From contig WFXU01000068.1 in NCBI GenBank assembly GCA_015490455.1, positions 1-61,054 of the forward strand: a stretch of 61,054 bases of DNA, in the 5' to 3' direction. The DNA comes from Hyphomicrobiales bacterium. GTDB lineage: Bacteria > Pseudomonadota > Alphaproteobacteria > Rhizobiales > Devosiaceae. A program made the position numbers and the translations under genes. Position 1 is the first letter of the stretch. Every line of letters starts with the position of its first letter. Below, one piece after another: positions 18,501 through 28,698 of the stretch. The notes beneath the pieces are model-generated. The model was not told the DNA's origin, ran no database searches, and was given only the letters and a program-made list of their open reading frames with translations.

Positions 18501-20012
18501 ATGTTTAGCTTAGTTTTTGGGAAATTTTTTTTATTATTTAGAAATTTAATTTTATCTATATCGGTAATTTTTTTGCTTTTTACCGCTAGTGCTTTGGCTC
18601 AACAAAGCGAAATTAAGTTAGGAATGGTGCTTGAGCCTCCTCATCTTGACCCGACCGCTGGAGCTGCTGCTGCTATTGATGAAATTACCTATCTGAATAT
18701 TTTTGAAGGTCTAACTAAAATAGATGCAAATGGTGCTGTTTTACCCTCATTGGCGACGTCATGGGAAATATCTGACGATAATTTAACCTATATTTTTAAG
18801 CTAAAGGAGGGCGTTAAATTTCATGATGGCAGCAAATTTGATGCTGAAGATGTGGTTTTCACTTTTGAGCGGGCTATGGCTGAGGATAGTGTTAATGCGC
18901 AAAAGGGAATTTTTTCTATCATTGAAGAAGTGCGCGCAATTGATGATATGAGTGTAGCTATTACGCTCAAAAATCCATCGGGCGATTTTTTATTTAATAT
19001 TGGGCGAGGGGATGCGGTCATTGTTGCCAAAGAAAGTGCGGATAATAATAAAGTCAACCCAATTGGAACTGGCCCTTTCAAATTTGTCCGCTGGGATAGG
19101 GGCTCACGCGTAATTTTAGAGGCTTACGAAAATTATAAGGGTGATGCTGTTTCGCTAAAAAGGGCTGAATTTGTGTTTATTTCAGATCCAAATACAGCCA
19201 TTTCAGCAATGTTGGCGGGTGATTTAGACGGTTTTCCAATGTTTCCTGCGCCCGAATCTTTAGAAATTTTTGCCAATGATGATCGTTTTAAGGTGGTAGT
19301 TGGCACAACAGAAGGAGAAACTATTTTAGCAACCAATAATAAAAGAGCTCCTTTTAATGATATTCGTGTAAGACAAGCTATTGCCCATGCTATTGACAGA
19401 AAGGCAATTATTGATGGTGCTATGTTTGGCTATGGAACGCCTATTGGCTCTCATTTTGCTCCCCACCATCCCTATTATGTGGATAAGGTAGATATTTATC
19501 CATTTGACTTAGAAAAGGCTAGACAATTATTAGCAGAGGCTGGCTATCCAAACGGGTTTAAGGCAACAATTAAATTACCCCCGCCAAGCTATGCCCGACG
19601 TGGGGGGCAAATAATAGCTTCACAATTACGCGAAATTGGAATTGAATTGGAGCTAATAAATGTTGAATGGGCGCAGTGGCTTGATGAAGTTTTTAGCAAA
19701 AAAGATTATGATCTGACCATTGTAAGCCATGTTGAACCATTTGATATAGGCATTTACGCCAATCCCGATTATTATTTCCAATTTGATAATGAGGATTTTC
19801 AGGCGCTTATGCAGCAGTTAAACCGAACAACAAATGATGATGCCCGCCGTGCTTTGGCAATATATGCGCAGGATTTTTTGGCTCGCCATGCGGTAAATGG
19901 CTATTTATTCCAATTAGCCAAAACCGGAGTATGGCGAGCAAATATAGAAGGTATGTGGGCGAATGCTCCGGTTGAGGGTAATGATTTAAGCACAATTCGC
20001 TTTGTGGATTAA
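18501..20012 (+). CDS. Peptide/dipeptide-type ABC transporter substrate-binding protein
   Basis: A family 5 extracellular solute-binding protein of 503 residues from the ATG at 18501 (GGAG site 6 nt upstream; the earlier TTG is less likely). The signal peptide runs to A-S-A-L-A-Q. The mature protein begins I-K-L-G-M-V-L-E-P-P-H-L-D-P-T and contains the family segment L-K-E-G-V-K-F-H-D-G-S-K-F-D-A-E-D-V-V-F. These proteins bind oligopeptides, dipeptides, nickel or glutathione; the ligand cannot be read from the sequence. It is followed by two permease genes and a fused double ATPase, so the importer is complete. Confidence 0.9.
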   Translation: MFSLVFGKFFLLFRNLILSISVIFLLFTASALAQQSEIKLGMVLEPPHLDPTAGAAAAIDEITYLNIFEGLTKIDANGAVLPSLATSWEISDDNLTYIFKLKEGVKFHDGSKFDAEDVVFTFERAMAEDSVNAQKGIFSIIEEVRAIDDMSVAITLKNPSGDFLFNIGRGDAVIVAKESADNNKVNPIGTGPFKFVRWDRGSRVILEAYENYKGDAVSLKRAEFVFISDPNTAISAMLAGDLDGFPMFPAPESLEIFANDDRFKVVVGTTEGETILATNNKRAPFNDIRVRQAIAHAIDRKAIIDGAMFGYGTPIGSHFAPHHPYYVDKVDIYPFDLEKARQLLAEAGYPNGFKATIKLPPPSYARRGGQIIASQLREIGIELELINVEWAQWLDEVFSKKDYDLTIVSHVEPFDIGIYANPDYYFQFDNEDFQALMQQLNRTTNDDARRALAIYAQDFLARHAVNGYLFQLAKTGVWRANIEGMWANAPVEGNDLSTIRFVD

Positions 20013-20015
20013 CAT

Positions 20016-20963
20016 ATGTTTGGCTCAATATTGCGCAGAATTTTAATTTTTGCCATTACAATATTTGTAGCCAGCCTGGTAATATTCTTATTGCTTGATA
20101 TTTTACCCGGAGATCCGGCCAGATTTATTTTGGGCATTAATGCCGATATAGAGGCTGTTGCGGCGCTGCGTGAGCAAATGGGGCTTAATTTGCCAATTTG
20201 GGAAAGATTTTGGCACTGGTTTTTTGGCCTATTGCGAGCTGATTTGGGCATTTCCGTTACGCAAAATGTTCCGGTTGCTGAATTAATTGGTGAGCGGCTA
20301 TTTGTTTCGCTGCCATTGGCATTTTTTGCGCTAATATTAGCAATTATTATTGGCATTCCAATTGGTATAATTGCAGCGCAAAATAGGGCAAAATTTATTG
20401 ATAGTTTTTTGATGATTTTGGCTCAAATTGGTATTGCTATTCCAAATTTTTGGTTTGGCATGTTATTGGTATTATTATTTTCTGTTAAGCTTAGCCTTTT
20501 ACCTACGGGGGATTTTATCTCTTGGAATGAAGATTTTGCTGCTGCTTTACGTTCACTAATTTTGCCCAGCATAGCTCTGGCTTTGCCTCAGGCGGCCATT
20601 TTGGCGCGTATAATGCGCACTTCTTTAGTTGATATATCCAATGCCGATTTTATTCGCACCGCGCGCGCTAAGGGGCTAACCAAAAAACAGGCAATTTGGC
20701 GGCATGGGGTAAGAAATGCCATTTTGCCTATAATGACAATTTTAGGGTTGCAATTTGCTTTTTTAATTGCCGGCACTGTAATTGTTGAAAATGTCTTTTA
20801 TCTTCCTGGTTTGGGTAAATTAATTTTTATTGCCATTTCTGAGCGTGATTTAATTTTGGTGCGTGGGGCAATAATAATATTAATATTAATTGTCAGTTTT
20901 ATTATGATGCTGGTTGATATTGCATATCAGCTTATTGATCCGCGTTTGCGCTTAAGGGGATAA
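20016..20963 (+). CDS. Peptide-type ABC transporter permease (DppB-like)
   Basis: A 315-residue inner-membrane protein with six hydrophobic segments. The N-terminus has the DppB/OppB pattern R-R-I-L...L-L-L-D-I-L-P-G-D-P-A-R. The cytoplasmic EAA-type loop is F-I-R-T-A-R-A-K-G-L-T-K-K-Q-A-I-W-R-H-G-V-R-N-A. It pairs with the product of the next gene to form the channel. It begins 3 bp after the binding-protein gene and ends 1 bp before the next permease gene, so the operon is tight. Confidence 0.92.
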   Translation: MFGSILRRILIFAITIFVASLVIFLLLDILPGDPARFILGINADIEAVAALREQMGLNLPIWERFWHWFFGLLRADLGISVTQNVPVAELIGERLFVSLPLAFFALILAIIIGIPIGIIAAQNRAKFIDSFLMILAQIGIAIPNFWFGMLLVLLFSVKLSLLPTGDFISWNEDFAAALRSLILPSIALALPQAAILARIMRTSLVDISNADFIRTARAKGLTKKQAIWRHGVRNAILPIMTILGLQFAFLIAGTVIVENVFYLPGLGKLIFIAISERDLILVRGAIIILILIVSFIMMLVDIAYQLIDPRLRLRG

Positions 20964-20964
20964 T

Positions 20965-21834
20965 ATGGGTAAATTAAAACGGGAAAATTTATTCAAAACC
21001 GCCTGGTTTCATCCAAGTTTTAGAATTGGTTTTCTTGGCTCGTTCTTTTTTATTATTTTAGCCATAATATCTATTTTTTGGACGCCTTATAATATTGAAG
21101 AATTAAATATTGCCAACAGATTTGCCCCAGCAAGTTTTAATCATTTATTGGGAACCGATTTTTTTGGCCGCGATATGGTTTCAATGTTAATGAAGGGAGC
21201 TTTAACCAGTTTTATTGTGGCTGTTTTAGCAGTAGTGATTGGTATGATTATTGGTGTCCCCTTTGGCTTAATAGCGGCTTCTTACGGGGGAATAATTGAT
21301 AATATTTTAAGTAAGACAAATGATTTTTTATTTGCTTTTCCGGCAATTATTTCGGCGATAATAATTACTGCTATTTTTGGGCCTGGTGCGATTAATGCCA
21401 TGATTGCCATTGGTATTTTTAATATTGCTGTATTTGCGCGTGTGGCACGAGGGGGGGCGCTTAGCATAAAAATGCTGCAATTTATTGATGCAGCCAAATT
21501 AAGCGGCATGGGTGAATTAAAAATTGCCTTTAAGCATATTTTGCCAAATATTTTTTCTTTACTGATTGTGCAGGCCAGTGTGCAACTTTCTTTGGGAATT
21601 TTGGCAGAGGCAGGTCTTTCCTATATTGGTTTTGGCACACAGCCGCCACAAACCAGTCTTGGTTTAATGTTAAAAGAGGCACAATCTTTCTTTTTAATTC
21701 ACCCAACTTTGGCGATTTTGCCCGGCCTTACAATTGTTTTAATTGTAATTTTTATCAATATTGCCGGTGATGGGCTTAGAGATGTGTTAGATCCGCGTTT
21801 GGCCAAAGAGGAAACTCTTGATGCCGCAGGATAG
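20965..21834 (+). CDS. Peptide-type ABC transporter permease (DppC-like)
   Basis: A 289-residue inner-membrane protein with an N-terminal OppC_N-type segment, L-L-G-T-D-F-F-G-R-D, and the EAA-type loop D-A-A-K-L-S-G-M-G-E-L-K-I-A-F-K-H. The end L-D-P-R-L is usual for the family. It is the partner of the DppB-like permease just upstream. Its last 14 bp overlap the start of the ATPase gene. Confidence 0.92.
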   Translation: MGKLKRENLFKTAWFHPSFRIGFLGSFFFIILAIISIFWTPYNIEELNIANRFAPASFNHLLGTDFFGRDMVSMLMKGALTSFIVAVLAVVIGMIIGVPFGLIAASYGGIIDNILSKTNDFLFAFPAIISAIIITAIFGPGAINAMIAIGIFNIAVFARVARGGALSIKMLQFIDAAKLSGMGELKIAFKHILPNIFSLLIVQASVQLSLGILAEAGLSYIGFGTQPPQTSLGLMLKEAQSFFLIHPTLAILPGLTIVLIVIFINIAGDGLRDVLDPRLAKEETLDAAG

Positions 21835-23404
21835 AACAAAAAATATTGTAAATATTAAAGAACTATTTGTTAGTTTTAATATTCGCCCGGCCTTAGATAA
21901 TATTAGTTTCTCCATTAAGCGGGGTGAACATTTTGGTTTGATAGGTGAAAGCGGTTCGGGTAAATCCTTAACCGCGCTGGCTATTGCCGGATTATTGCCA
22001 CCAACTGCCAAAATGATAGGCACTATTGAATTTAACGGTAGACCAATACCGAAAAATGATAAGCAAATGTCACGAATAAGGGGGCGTAAAATTGGTATGA
22101 TTTTTCAGGAACCAATGAGTGCCCTTAATCCATTAATGCAGGTCGGCAAGCAAATAATAGAAGCATTAAAATTACATTATGGCGAAGAAAAAATAGAAGA
22201 ACGCCTAAAAAAACTACTTAAAGAGGTAGGTTTAGAGGAAAAACATATTAAGCGATATCCGCACCAACTATCGGGCGGGCAGCGGCAAAGAATAATGATT
22301 GCTATTGCTTTAGCGGGCGAGCCAGAATTATTAATTTGTGATGAGCCCACCTCAGCGCTTGATTTAATAACACAGGCCAAAATTCTTTCTTTGCTCAATA
22401 GAATTTGTGAACAAAGAAATATGACCCTTTTATTTATCAGTCATGATTTAGCGGCTGTTAGCAGTCTTTGCCAAAGGGTTGGCGTATTAAAAAAAGGGGT
22501 CTTGCTGGAAGTAGCAGAAATAGGGAAGATTTTTACCAATGCCAAAAATAAATATACAAAATTATTGGTAAAATCGGCAAAATTAAATATTTCTCCCTTA
22601 AAAGAAATTTCAACCAGAAATGAGCTTTTTTCTGCGCATAATATAGTGCGAAAATTTAAGCAGGGAAAATTTTTATCATTTTCTAAAAAAGCGCCGCTCA
22701 TAGCGGTTAATAATGTTAGTTTTACCATTAAATCAAGCGAATCAGTGGCACTAGTTGGCCCATCTGGTTGCGGAAAAACAACATTGGCCAGAATGATCGT
22801 AGGGCTTGATAGGGCTGATAGTGGTAATTTTTGTTTGGAAAAGAATATATATGGAAAACAGAAAAAATTACCTAAAAATATCAGGCGCGATTTAGCGCTG
22901 GTTTTTCAGGATCCATTTAGTAGTTTTAATCCGCGACAGAAAATTGGCCATTCTATTGCTGAGCCTCTAAGATTGCTTGATGGGCTTAGTAATATTGAAA
23001 AGTCAACCAAAATAATAAGAGCAATAGAATCGGTTGGCTTAGATAAATCTATGTTAAATCGCTATCCGCACGAATTTTCCGGCGGGCAACGCCAGCGTTT
23101 GGCCATTGCCAGAGCATTAGTTACGCGCCCGCGCCTAGTTGTGCTTGACGAGCCGGTTTCAGCGTTAGATGTTTCTGTGCGGGGAGAAATTTTATCTTTA
23201 TTGAATAATTTACGAAGCGAATTTGCTATTTCATTTTTGCTAATTTCACATGATCTTAATATGGTTTACGCCGTAGCAGATAGAATAATGGTAATGAATG
23301 CGGGTAGAATAGTTGAGCAGGCAGAGCCAAAAAAATTATTTTCTAACCCTCAACATGAAATAACTAAACAATTATTGGCGGCACGAATAAATATAAATTA
23401 CTAG
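21821..23404 (+). CDS. Peptide-type ABC transporter, two ATPase domains fused (DppD-DppF type)
   Basis: The 527-residue cytoplasmic protein holds two complete ABC ATPase domains. The first has Walker A G-E-S-G-S-G-K-S (about 42-49), signature L-S-G-G-Q-R-Q-R, Walker B L-L-I-C-D-E-P and the C-terminal oligopeptide-transporter extension. The second has Walker A G-P-S-G-C-G-K-T (about 311-319), signature F-S-G-G-Q-R-Q-R and L-V-V-L-D-E-P. The fusion is common in alphaproteobacterial peptide importers. I choose the ATG at 21821, behind GAGGAA, over the TTG one codon earlier. It overlaps the permease gene by 14 bp and closes the operon. Confidence 0.93.
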   Translation: MPQDRTKNIVNIKELFVSFNIRPALDNISFSIKRGEHFGLIGESGSGKSLTALAIAGLLPPTAKMIGTIEFNGRPIPKNDKQMSRIRGRKIGMIFQEPMSALNPLMQVGKQIIEALKLHYGEEKIEERLKKLLKEVGLEEKHIKRYPHQLSGGQRQRIMIAIALAGEPELLICDEPTSALDLITQAKILSLLNRICEQRNMTLLFISHDLAAVSSLCQRVGVLKKGVLLEVAEIGKIFTNAKNKYTKLLVKSAKLNISPLKEISTRNELFSAHNIVRKFKQGKFLSFSKKAPLIAVNNVSFTIKSSESVALVGPSGCGKTTLARMIVGLDRADSGNFCLEKNIYGKQKKLPKNIRRDLALVFQDPFSSFNPRQKIGHSIAEPLRLLDGLSNIEKSTKIIRAIESVGLDKSMLNRYPHEFSGGQRQRLAIARALVTRPRLVVLDEPVSALDVSVRGEILSLLNNLRSEFAISFLLISHDLNMVYAVADRIMVMNAGRIVEQAEPKKLFSNPQHEITKQLLAARININY

Positions 23405-23478
23405 AATGAATAAATGACTTGATTGTAAAAAATAATAAAACTAATTCATATATGTTAAATTTAACTGGACTATTATAA

Positions 23479-24405
23479 ATGAATGAAAAAATTCCCTCTC
23501 ATTTAGACCCAAAAAATTCATTTCAGGGACTTATTTTAACTTTACAGAACTATTGGGCTTTAAGGGGCTGCGTTATTTTGCAACCATATGATTTAGAAAT
23601 GGGGGCAGGAACTTTCCATCCCGCTACTACCTTAAGGGCTTTAGGGCCAAAAAAATGGAATGCTGCCTATGTGCAGCCCTCAAGAAGGCCAACCGATGGG
23701 CGATATGGGGAAAATCCCAATCGCCTACAACATTATTATCAATTGCAGGTAATATTAAAACCATCACCCGAAAATATTCAGGAATTATATTTACAATCGC
23801 TTTATGCAATTGGAATTGATAAAGATTTACACGATTTGCGTTTTGTTGAAGATGATTGGGAAAGCCCAACTCTTGGCGCATGGGGGCTTGGCTGGGAAGT
23901 ATGGTGCGATGGAATGGAAATTAGCCAATTTACTTATTTTCAACAAGTAGCAGGCATTGAATGTTCGCCGGTGAGCGGCGAATTAACCTATGGGCTTGAG
24001 CGTCTTGCCATGTATGTGCAAGGGGTGAATAATGTTTATGATATAAATTATAATGGGCTTAAGGGTGATGAGAAAGTAACTTATGGGGACGTATTTTTGC
24101 AAAATGAACAGGAATTTTCCAAATATAATTTTGAGGCGGCCGATACTGACATGTTATTCAGACATTTTGTTGACGCGGAAAATGAATGTAAAAATTTACT
24201 GAAAATTGGTGATGAGGGGAAATATCATACTCTTTCTGTTCCTGCCTATGAACAGGCGGTCAAAGCCTCGCATATATTTAATTTATTAGACGCGCGCGGG
24301 GTTATTTCGGCAACCGAGAGGCAAACTTATATTTTACGAATTCGTAATTTAGCTAAACAATGCGGAATTGCCTGGTTAAAGACAAAAAATGGCGGGGCGG
24401 AATAA
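23479..24405 (+). CDS. glyQ: Glycine--tRNA ligase alpha subunit
   Basis: A 308-residue protein of the alpha2beta2 bacterial glycyl-tRNA synthetase. The N-terminus has the family's [17 protein letters not shown], followed by G-A-G-T-F-H-P-A-T and [19 protein letters not shown]. The alpha subunit forms the aminoacyl-adenylate, while tRNA binding needs GlyS. No glyS follows: the next 500 bp hold repeat sequence and then a polysaccharide island begins. The beta subunit must be elsewhere. Confidence 0.97.
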   Translation: MNEKIPSHLDPKNSFQGLILTLQNYWALRGCVILQPYDLEMGAGTFHPATTLRALGPKKWNAAYVQPSRRPTDGRYGENPNRLQHYYQLQVILKPSPENIQELYLQSLYAIGIDKDLHDLRFVEDDWESPTLGAWGLGWEVWCDGMEISQFTYFQQVAGIECSPVSGELTYGLERLAMYVQGVNNVYDINYNGLKGDEKVTYGDVFLQNEQEFSKYNFEAADTDMLFRHFVDAENECKNLLKIGDEGKYHTLSVPAYEQAVKASHIFNLLDARGVISATERQTYILRIRNLAKQCGIAWLKTKNGGAE

Positions 24406-24430
24406 TTATCCGTGAAGAATTTTATTGCTT

Positions 24431-24577
24431 AGGAGGTGGAAGTCAGAAGGCAGAAATGGCAAAAATATCCATGACAAAATTGCAAGAAAACTACACATGA
24501 ATAAACAAATCTCGCAATATTAAACGTTCAATAAGGGTAAAATATCAATATGCTAAAAATTCTTCACGAAGGACTAT
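24431..24577 (+). repeat. Dispersed intergenic repeat, copy B (left side of polysaccharide island)
   Basis: It opens with GGAAGTCAGAAGGCAGAAA and continues GCAAAAATATCCATGAC, AAAATTGCAAGAAAACTACA, GCAATATTAAACG and AAAAATTCTTCACGAAGGAC. These blocks match copy A (9061-9304) in order and orientation. The end can form CTT-CACG-AAG. It lies 26 bp behind glyQ and before the first island gene. Confidence 0.6.
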
Positions 24578-24910
24578 TTAATCATCTCACACCATGAAAC
24601 GATCCAGCAAAATTTATCTTTCAATAAATCCATCTTCAATATTTTCATCCAGATCTATTGGCAATCTTAAAATTGTTAGCGGGTAGGATAAAATATAATT
24701 CTAAGTATTTTCTTGTATTTTTTCTTTAGCACGAGGTATTTGGTTTATAATATTCTCTATAGCTGTCTACATTTCTTGTGACCTTACCATTACACAATTA
24801 TCTATCTTAATCTTTGTAGAAAAAACATTGCTTTATTTTATACGATATATAATAACAGCCAATATTATAATCATCTTTATTTGAATTTGAAAAATTTAAG
24901 TTTTTAATAA
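24578..24910. other. Intergenic stretch upstream of the island, possible decayed coding remnant
   Basis: The minus strand at about 24832-24587 reads as one frame with protein-like composition interrupted by three stops (for example I-D-N-C-V-M-V-R-S and P-L-T-I-L-R-L-P-I-D-L-D-E-N-I-E-D). It could be a dead gene fragment, but in DNA this AT-rich that can arise by chance and I do not recognise it. No ops/JUMPstart element is seen before wecB. Confidence 0.25.
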
Positions 24911-26038
24911 ATGAAACAAAAACGCATTTTAACTATTTTTGGCACGCGCCCAGAAGCGATTAAAATGTCGCCTTTAGTTAAAGCACTTCAAGCGGATAAT
25001 CGTTTTATTTCTAAGGTTTGTGTTACTGCCCAGCATAGGGAAATGTTAGATCAAGTTTTAGACCTGTTTAATATTGTTCCAGATTATGATCTAAATATTA
25101 TGAGCCATGGTCAATCATTGCATCAAATAACTTCACGTATTGTAAGTGAGCTGGAAGCAGTTTTTATAAAAGAGAAGCCAGATATTATATTGGTGCATGG
25201 TGATACATCAACAACATTTGCCGCAAGTTTAGCCGCTTATTATTCTCAAATTCCTATTGGGCATGTTGAAGCGGGGCTTAGAACTGGTAATCTTTATTCT
25301 CCTTGGCCAGAAGAGGGTAATCGTAAATTAACAGCAGCTCTTACGACTTATCATTTTGCTCCAACCATTCAAGCAAAAGAAAATCTAATTGCTGAAAATA
25401 CTGCTGAACAATCAATATTTGTAACAGGCAATACAGTTATTGATGCGCTTTTTAGCGTGCTGGAAAGAATTAATACTGATTTAGAATTAAAATCGTCTTT
25501 GGAAAAACAATTTTCCTTTAGAGATAAAAATAAATTGCTTATTTTGGTGACAGGGCATCGGCGAGAAAGTTTTGGAGTAGGGTTTGAAAATATTTGTCAT
25601 GCGCTAAGAAAAATATGTAAAAAGCACCCTAATGTTGAAATAATATATCCGGTTCATCTTAACCCTAATGTGCAAGAACCCGTAAATAGAATATTGTCTG
25701 ATATAGATAATATTTTTCTTATTGAGCCATTGGACTATCTTCCTTTTGTCTATCTGATGAATGAGGCTCATATTATTTTGACCGATTCAGGGGGCATACA
25801 GGAAGAAGCCCCATCATTAGGAAAGCCCGTTCTTGTAATGCGCAATACGACCGAGCGACCAGAAGCCGTTTTGGCAGGAACTGTTAAATTAGTTGGCACC
25901 GATGTGAACAAAATAACTTCTTTGGTTGATGAGTTACTACTTAATGTTAAAGCCTATCAAGTGATGAGTCATTCTCATAACCCTTATGGTGATGGGCATG
26001 CTTGTGAAAAAATTCTTAGTGCTTTAGAAAAGGCTTAA
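24911..26038 (+). CDS. wecB: UDP-N-acetylglucosamine 2-epimerase (non-hydrolysing)
   Basis: The 375-residue protein opens with [16 protein letters not shown] and has [24 protein letters not shown] and [11 protein letters not shown]. All are hallmarks of the UDP-HexNAc C2-epimerase family with a two-Rossmann (GT-B) fold. It interconverts UDP-GlcNAc and UDP-ManNAc, or, if WbpI-like, epimerises the 2,3-diacylamino glucuronic derivative to the manno form. Both are possible: wecC follows 2 bp later, while WbpA/B/E homologues lie further on. It is the first gene of the island. Confidence 0.9.
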   Translation: MKQKRILTIFGTRPEAIKMSPLVKALQADNRFISKVCVTAQHREMLDQVLDLFNIVPDYDLNIMSHGQSLHQITSRIVSELEAVFIKEKPDIILVHGDTSTTFAASLAAYYSQIPIGHVEAGLRTGNLYSPWPEEGNRKLTAALTTYHFAPTIQAKENLIAENTAEQSIFVTGNTVIDALFSVLERINTDLELKSSLEKQFSFRDKNKLLILVTGHRRESFGVGFENICHALRKICKKHPNVEIIYPVHLNPNVQEPVNRILSDIDNIFLIEPLDYLPFVYLMNEAHIILTDSGGIQEEAPSLGKPVLVMRNTTERPEAVLAGTVKLVGTDVNKITSLVDELLLNVKAYQVMSHSHNPYGDGHACEKILSALEKA

Positions 26039-26040
26039 TT

Positions 26041-27312
26041 ATGAAAAATTTTTCTAAAATTTCAGTTATTGGGCTTGGCTATATTGGCTTGCCAACTGCT
26101 GCGATTTTTGCATCACGTAAGGTTAAGGTGATTGGTGTTGATGTAAATGCTAAAACGGTTGAAATAATCAATAAAGGTGAAATTCATATTGTTGAACCTG
26201 ATCTGGATATTGTGGTTCGTTCTGTAGTTAATGAAGGATATTTAAGGGCAACAACAATACCTGAGCCAGCTGAGGCCTTTTTAGTTGCTGTGCCTACGCC
26301 TTTTAAGGGCAACAATCATGAGCCAGATCTTAGCTATATAAAGGCAGCAGCCAAAGCCATTGCCCCGGTGCTTGAAAAGGGAAATTTGGTTGTTCTTGAA
26401 AGCACATCACCTGTTGGTGCTACCGAAAAACTGGCTCAATGGCTCGCAGAGGCAAGACCTGATCTAGCCTTTCCTCAAACACACGAAAATGATTCTGATA
26501 TTAAAATTGCTCATTGTCCAGAGCGAGTTTTACCGGGGCAGGTAATGCGTGAACTGGTTGAAAATGATCGTGTGATTGGCGGAATGAGCAAAGCCTGCTC
26601 TGATGCAGCAATAGCTCTTTATAAAACATTCGTTTTAGGAGAATGTATAATAACTAATGCTCGCACGGCAGAAATGGCAAAATTAGTTGAGAATAGCTAT
26701 CGTGATGTCAATATTGCCTTTGCCAATGAATTATCAATGATTTGCGATGAATTAAATATAAATGTTTGGGAGCTTATTGCGCTTGCCAACCGGCACCCAC
26801 GAGTAAATATTTTACAACCCGGGCCAGGTGTTGGTGGTCATTGTATTGCGGTTGATCCTTGGTTTATAGTTTCTAAAACTCCTAATATTGCTCGCCTTAT
26901 TCGCACCGCTCGTGAAGTAAATGATATAAAGCCCAACTGGGTAATTGAAAAAGTGCAAAAAGCAGTTGGCGCATATCTTATGGATAATCCAGAAAAAACA
27001 GCAAAAGACGTAACCATTGCTTGTTATGGACTTACTTATAAGGCTGATATAGATGATTTAAGAGAAAGTCCAGCACTTGAGATTGTTAAGGTTTTGGCTG
27101 ATATTCATCAAGGGAAAATTTTAGCGGTGGAGCCTAATATTAGTTCTCTTCCAAAATATCTGCAACATGTAGAGCTAGTTACAGGTGATGAGGCAAGAGA
27201 TATTGCGCATATACATATTTTATTGGTTAAGCATAAAGAGTTTCAATTTGCAAAAAATATGAATAAGAATTTGCTTGATATTGTTGGTTTACAAACTTTC
27301 AAGAGGAATTAA
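26041..27312 (+). CDS. wecC: UDP-N-acetyl-D-mannosamine dehydrogenase
   Basis: A member of the UDP-glucose/GDP-mannose dehydrogenase family (423 aa) with the N-terminal NAD site V-I-G-L-G-Y-I-G-L-P-T-A. The catalytic Cys lies in G-P-G-V-G-G-H-C-I-A-V-D-P-W-F, a WecC-like version with I-A-V-D-P-W. The C-terminal UDP-binding segment has Y-G-L-T-Y-K-A-D-I-D-D-L-R-E-S-P. WecC oxidises C6 of UDP-ManNAc to the uronic acid with two NAD+. It is coupled to wecB (2-bp gap) and followed 5 bp later by a second dehydrogenase of the same superfamily. Confidence 0.9.
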   Translation: MKNFSKISVIGLGYIGLPTAAIFASRKVKVIGVDVNAKTVEIINKGEIHIVEPDLDIVVRSVVNEGYLRATTIPEPAEAFLVAVPTPFKGNNHEPDLSYIKAAAKAIAPVLEKGNLVVLESTSPVGATEKLAQWLAEARPDLAFPQTHENDSDIKIAHCPERVLPGQVMRELVENDRVIGGMSKACSDAAIALYKTFVLGECIITNARTAEMAKLVENSYRDVNIAFANELSMICDELNINVWELIALANRHPRVNILQPGPGVGGHCIAVDPWFIVSKTPNIARLIRTAREVNDIKPNWVIEKVQKAVGAYLMDNPEKTAKDVTIACYGLTYKADIDDLRESPALEIVKVLADIHQGKILAVEPNISSLPKYLQHVELVTGDEARDIAHIHILLVKHKEFQFAKNMNKNLLDIVGLQTFKRN

Positions 27313-27317
27313 ATTAA

Positions 27318-28631
27318 ATGAGTAATTTAACGGGTAATTTAGCTTTTACGATTGAAAATAAAACGGCTTGCATTGGGATTTTAGGTCTTGGCTATGTTGG
27401 TATCCCTTTAGGAGTTTCAATTTCAAAGGCTGGTTTTAAGATTATTGGTTTTGATGTGCTTGAGAGTCGTGTTAATCAATTAAATCAAGGCAAGAGTCCT
27501 ATAAAACATATTGCCGATTCTGAAATTGCTACAATGATTGGCGTTGGGTTTGAAGCAACGGTGGATTTTAGTCGTGCATCTGAATGTGATGTTCTAATTA
27601 TTTGTGTGCCAACCCCATTAGATAAAACTCGCGAGCCAGATCTTAGTTTTGTCACAGCTACTATGGATTCAATTGCACCCTATTTACGTGAAGGACAATT
27701 ATTATCTTTAGAAAGCACTACATGGCCTGGCACAACTGAACAAATTCTATTGCCCTATATTGAAAATAGAGGTCTAAAGGTCGGAAGTAATTTTTATTTA
27801 GTTTACTCTCCTGAAAGAGAAGATCCGGGCAATGCCCATTATTCAACCAAAACTATTCCAAAAGTTGTTGGTGGTCACACAAAGGCATGTTTAGAGCTTG
27901 GCTCAAAATTATATGCTACATTCATTGATGTTGTTGTGCCTGTAAGCTCAACTGCTGCTTCAGAAATGGTAAAGCTTTTGGAGAATATTCATCGCTCAGT
28001 AAATATTGGACTTGTCAATGAAATGAAAATTGTTGCTGATGCAATGGGGTTGGATATTTTTGAAATTATTGATGCGGCAGCAACTAAACCATTTGGTTTT
28101 ACTGCATATTATCCCGGACCGGGCATTGGTGGACATTGTATTCCGATTGATCCTTTTTATTTAACATGGAAAGCAAGAGAATATGGCTTACACACAAGAT
28201 TTATTGAATTGGCGGGTGAAATAAATGCCTCAATGCCGCAATATGTGGTTGATAAAACCGTTCGTGCGCTTAACGAAGTTGGCAAATCATTAAAAGGAGC
28301 TAAAATATTGGCATTGGGAATTGCCTATAAACGTGATGTTGATGATATGCGCGAAAGCCCTTCTGTTTTTGTTATGGAATTGTTGCGAGATTGGGGAGCA
28401 GATGTTGCATATTCTGACCCGAATGTGCCCGTTTTTCCAAAAATGCGTGAACATAGTTTTGATTTAAGCTCTGTTAAGATAACCCCTAATTCTCTTCAGG
28501 ATTTTGATGCAGTTATTTTACTAACAGATCATAGTGATTTTGATTATGAAATGATTTTGGAATTTTCACCTTTATTGATTGATACTAGAGGTAAATATAG
28601 AGTAAGAGACAAAAAAGTAATTAAAGCATGA
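27318..28631 (+). CDS. wbpA: UDP-N-acetylglucosamine 6-dehydrogenase, WbpA-like
   Basis: A second nucleotide-sugar dehydrogenase (437 aa) with [12 protein letters not shown], the catalytic [16 protein letters not shown] and the C-terminal [16 protein letters not shown]. These fit the WbpA/TviB group that oxidises UDP-GlcNAc to UDP-GlcNAcA. In the P. aeruginosa pathway this is step one toward UDP-2,3-diamino uronic acids, and the WbpB- and WbpE-like genes follow, which supports this role. Having both WecC- and WbpA-like enzymes implies two different uronic acids or one redundant step. Confidence 0.85.
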   Translation: MSNLTGNLAFTIENKTACIGILGLGYVGIPLGVSISKAGFKIIGFDVLESRVNQLNQGKSPIKHIADSEIATMIGVGFEATVDFSRASECDVLIICVPTPLDKTREPDLSFVTATMDSIAPYLREGQLLSLESTTWPGTTEQILLPYIENRGLKVGSNFYLVYSPEREDPGNAHYSTKTIPKVVGGHTKACLELGSKLYATFIDVVVPVSSTAASEMVKLLENIHRSVNIGLVNEMKIVADAMGLDIFEIIDAAATKPFGFTAYYPGPGIGGHCIPIDPFYLTWKAREYGLHTRFIELAGEINASMPQYVVDKTVRALNEVGKSLKGAKILALGIAYKRDVDDMRESPSVFVMELLRDWGADVAYSDPNVPVFPKMREHSFDLSSVKITPNSLQDFDAVILLTDHSDFDYEMILEFSPLLIDTRGKYRVRDKKVIKA

Positions 28632-28698
28632 GAGGTGTTTTAGAGCATAAGGGCTAACTTTTGCAAATGTATAGCAATAATTAAATGGAAGACTTTAT

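Noticed and set aside
24587-24832. Possible decayed gene on the minus strand before wecB
   Set aside because: Three in-frame stops in about 80 codons is not clearly below chance in DNA this AT-rich, and no family is recognisable.
24578-24910. ops/JUMPstart element (GGCGGTAG) at the head of the polysaccharide island
   Set aside because: No match in the leader region.
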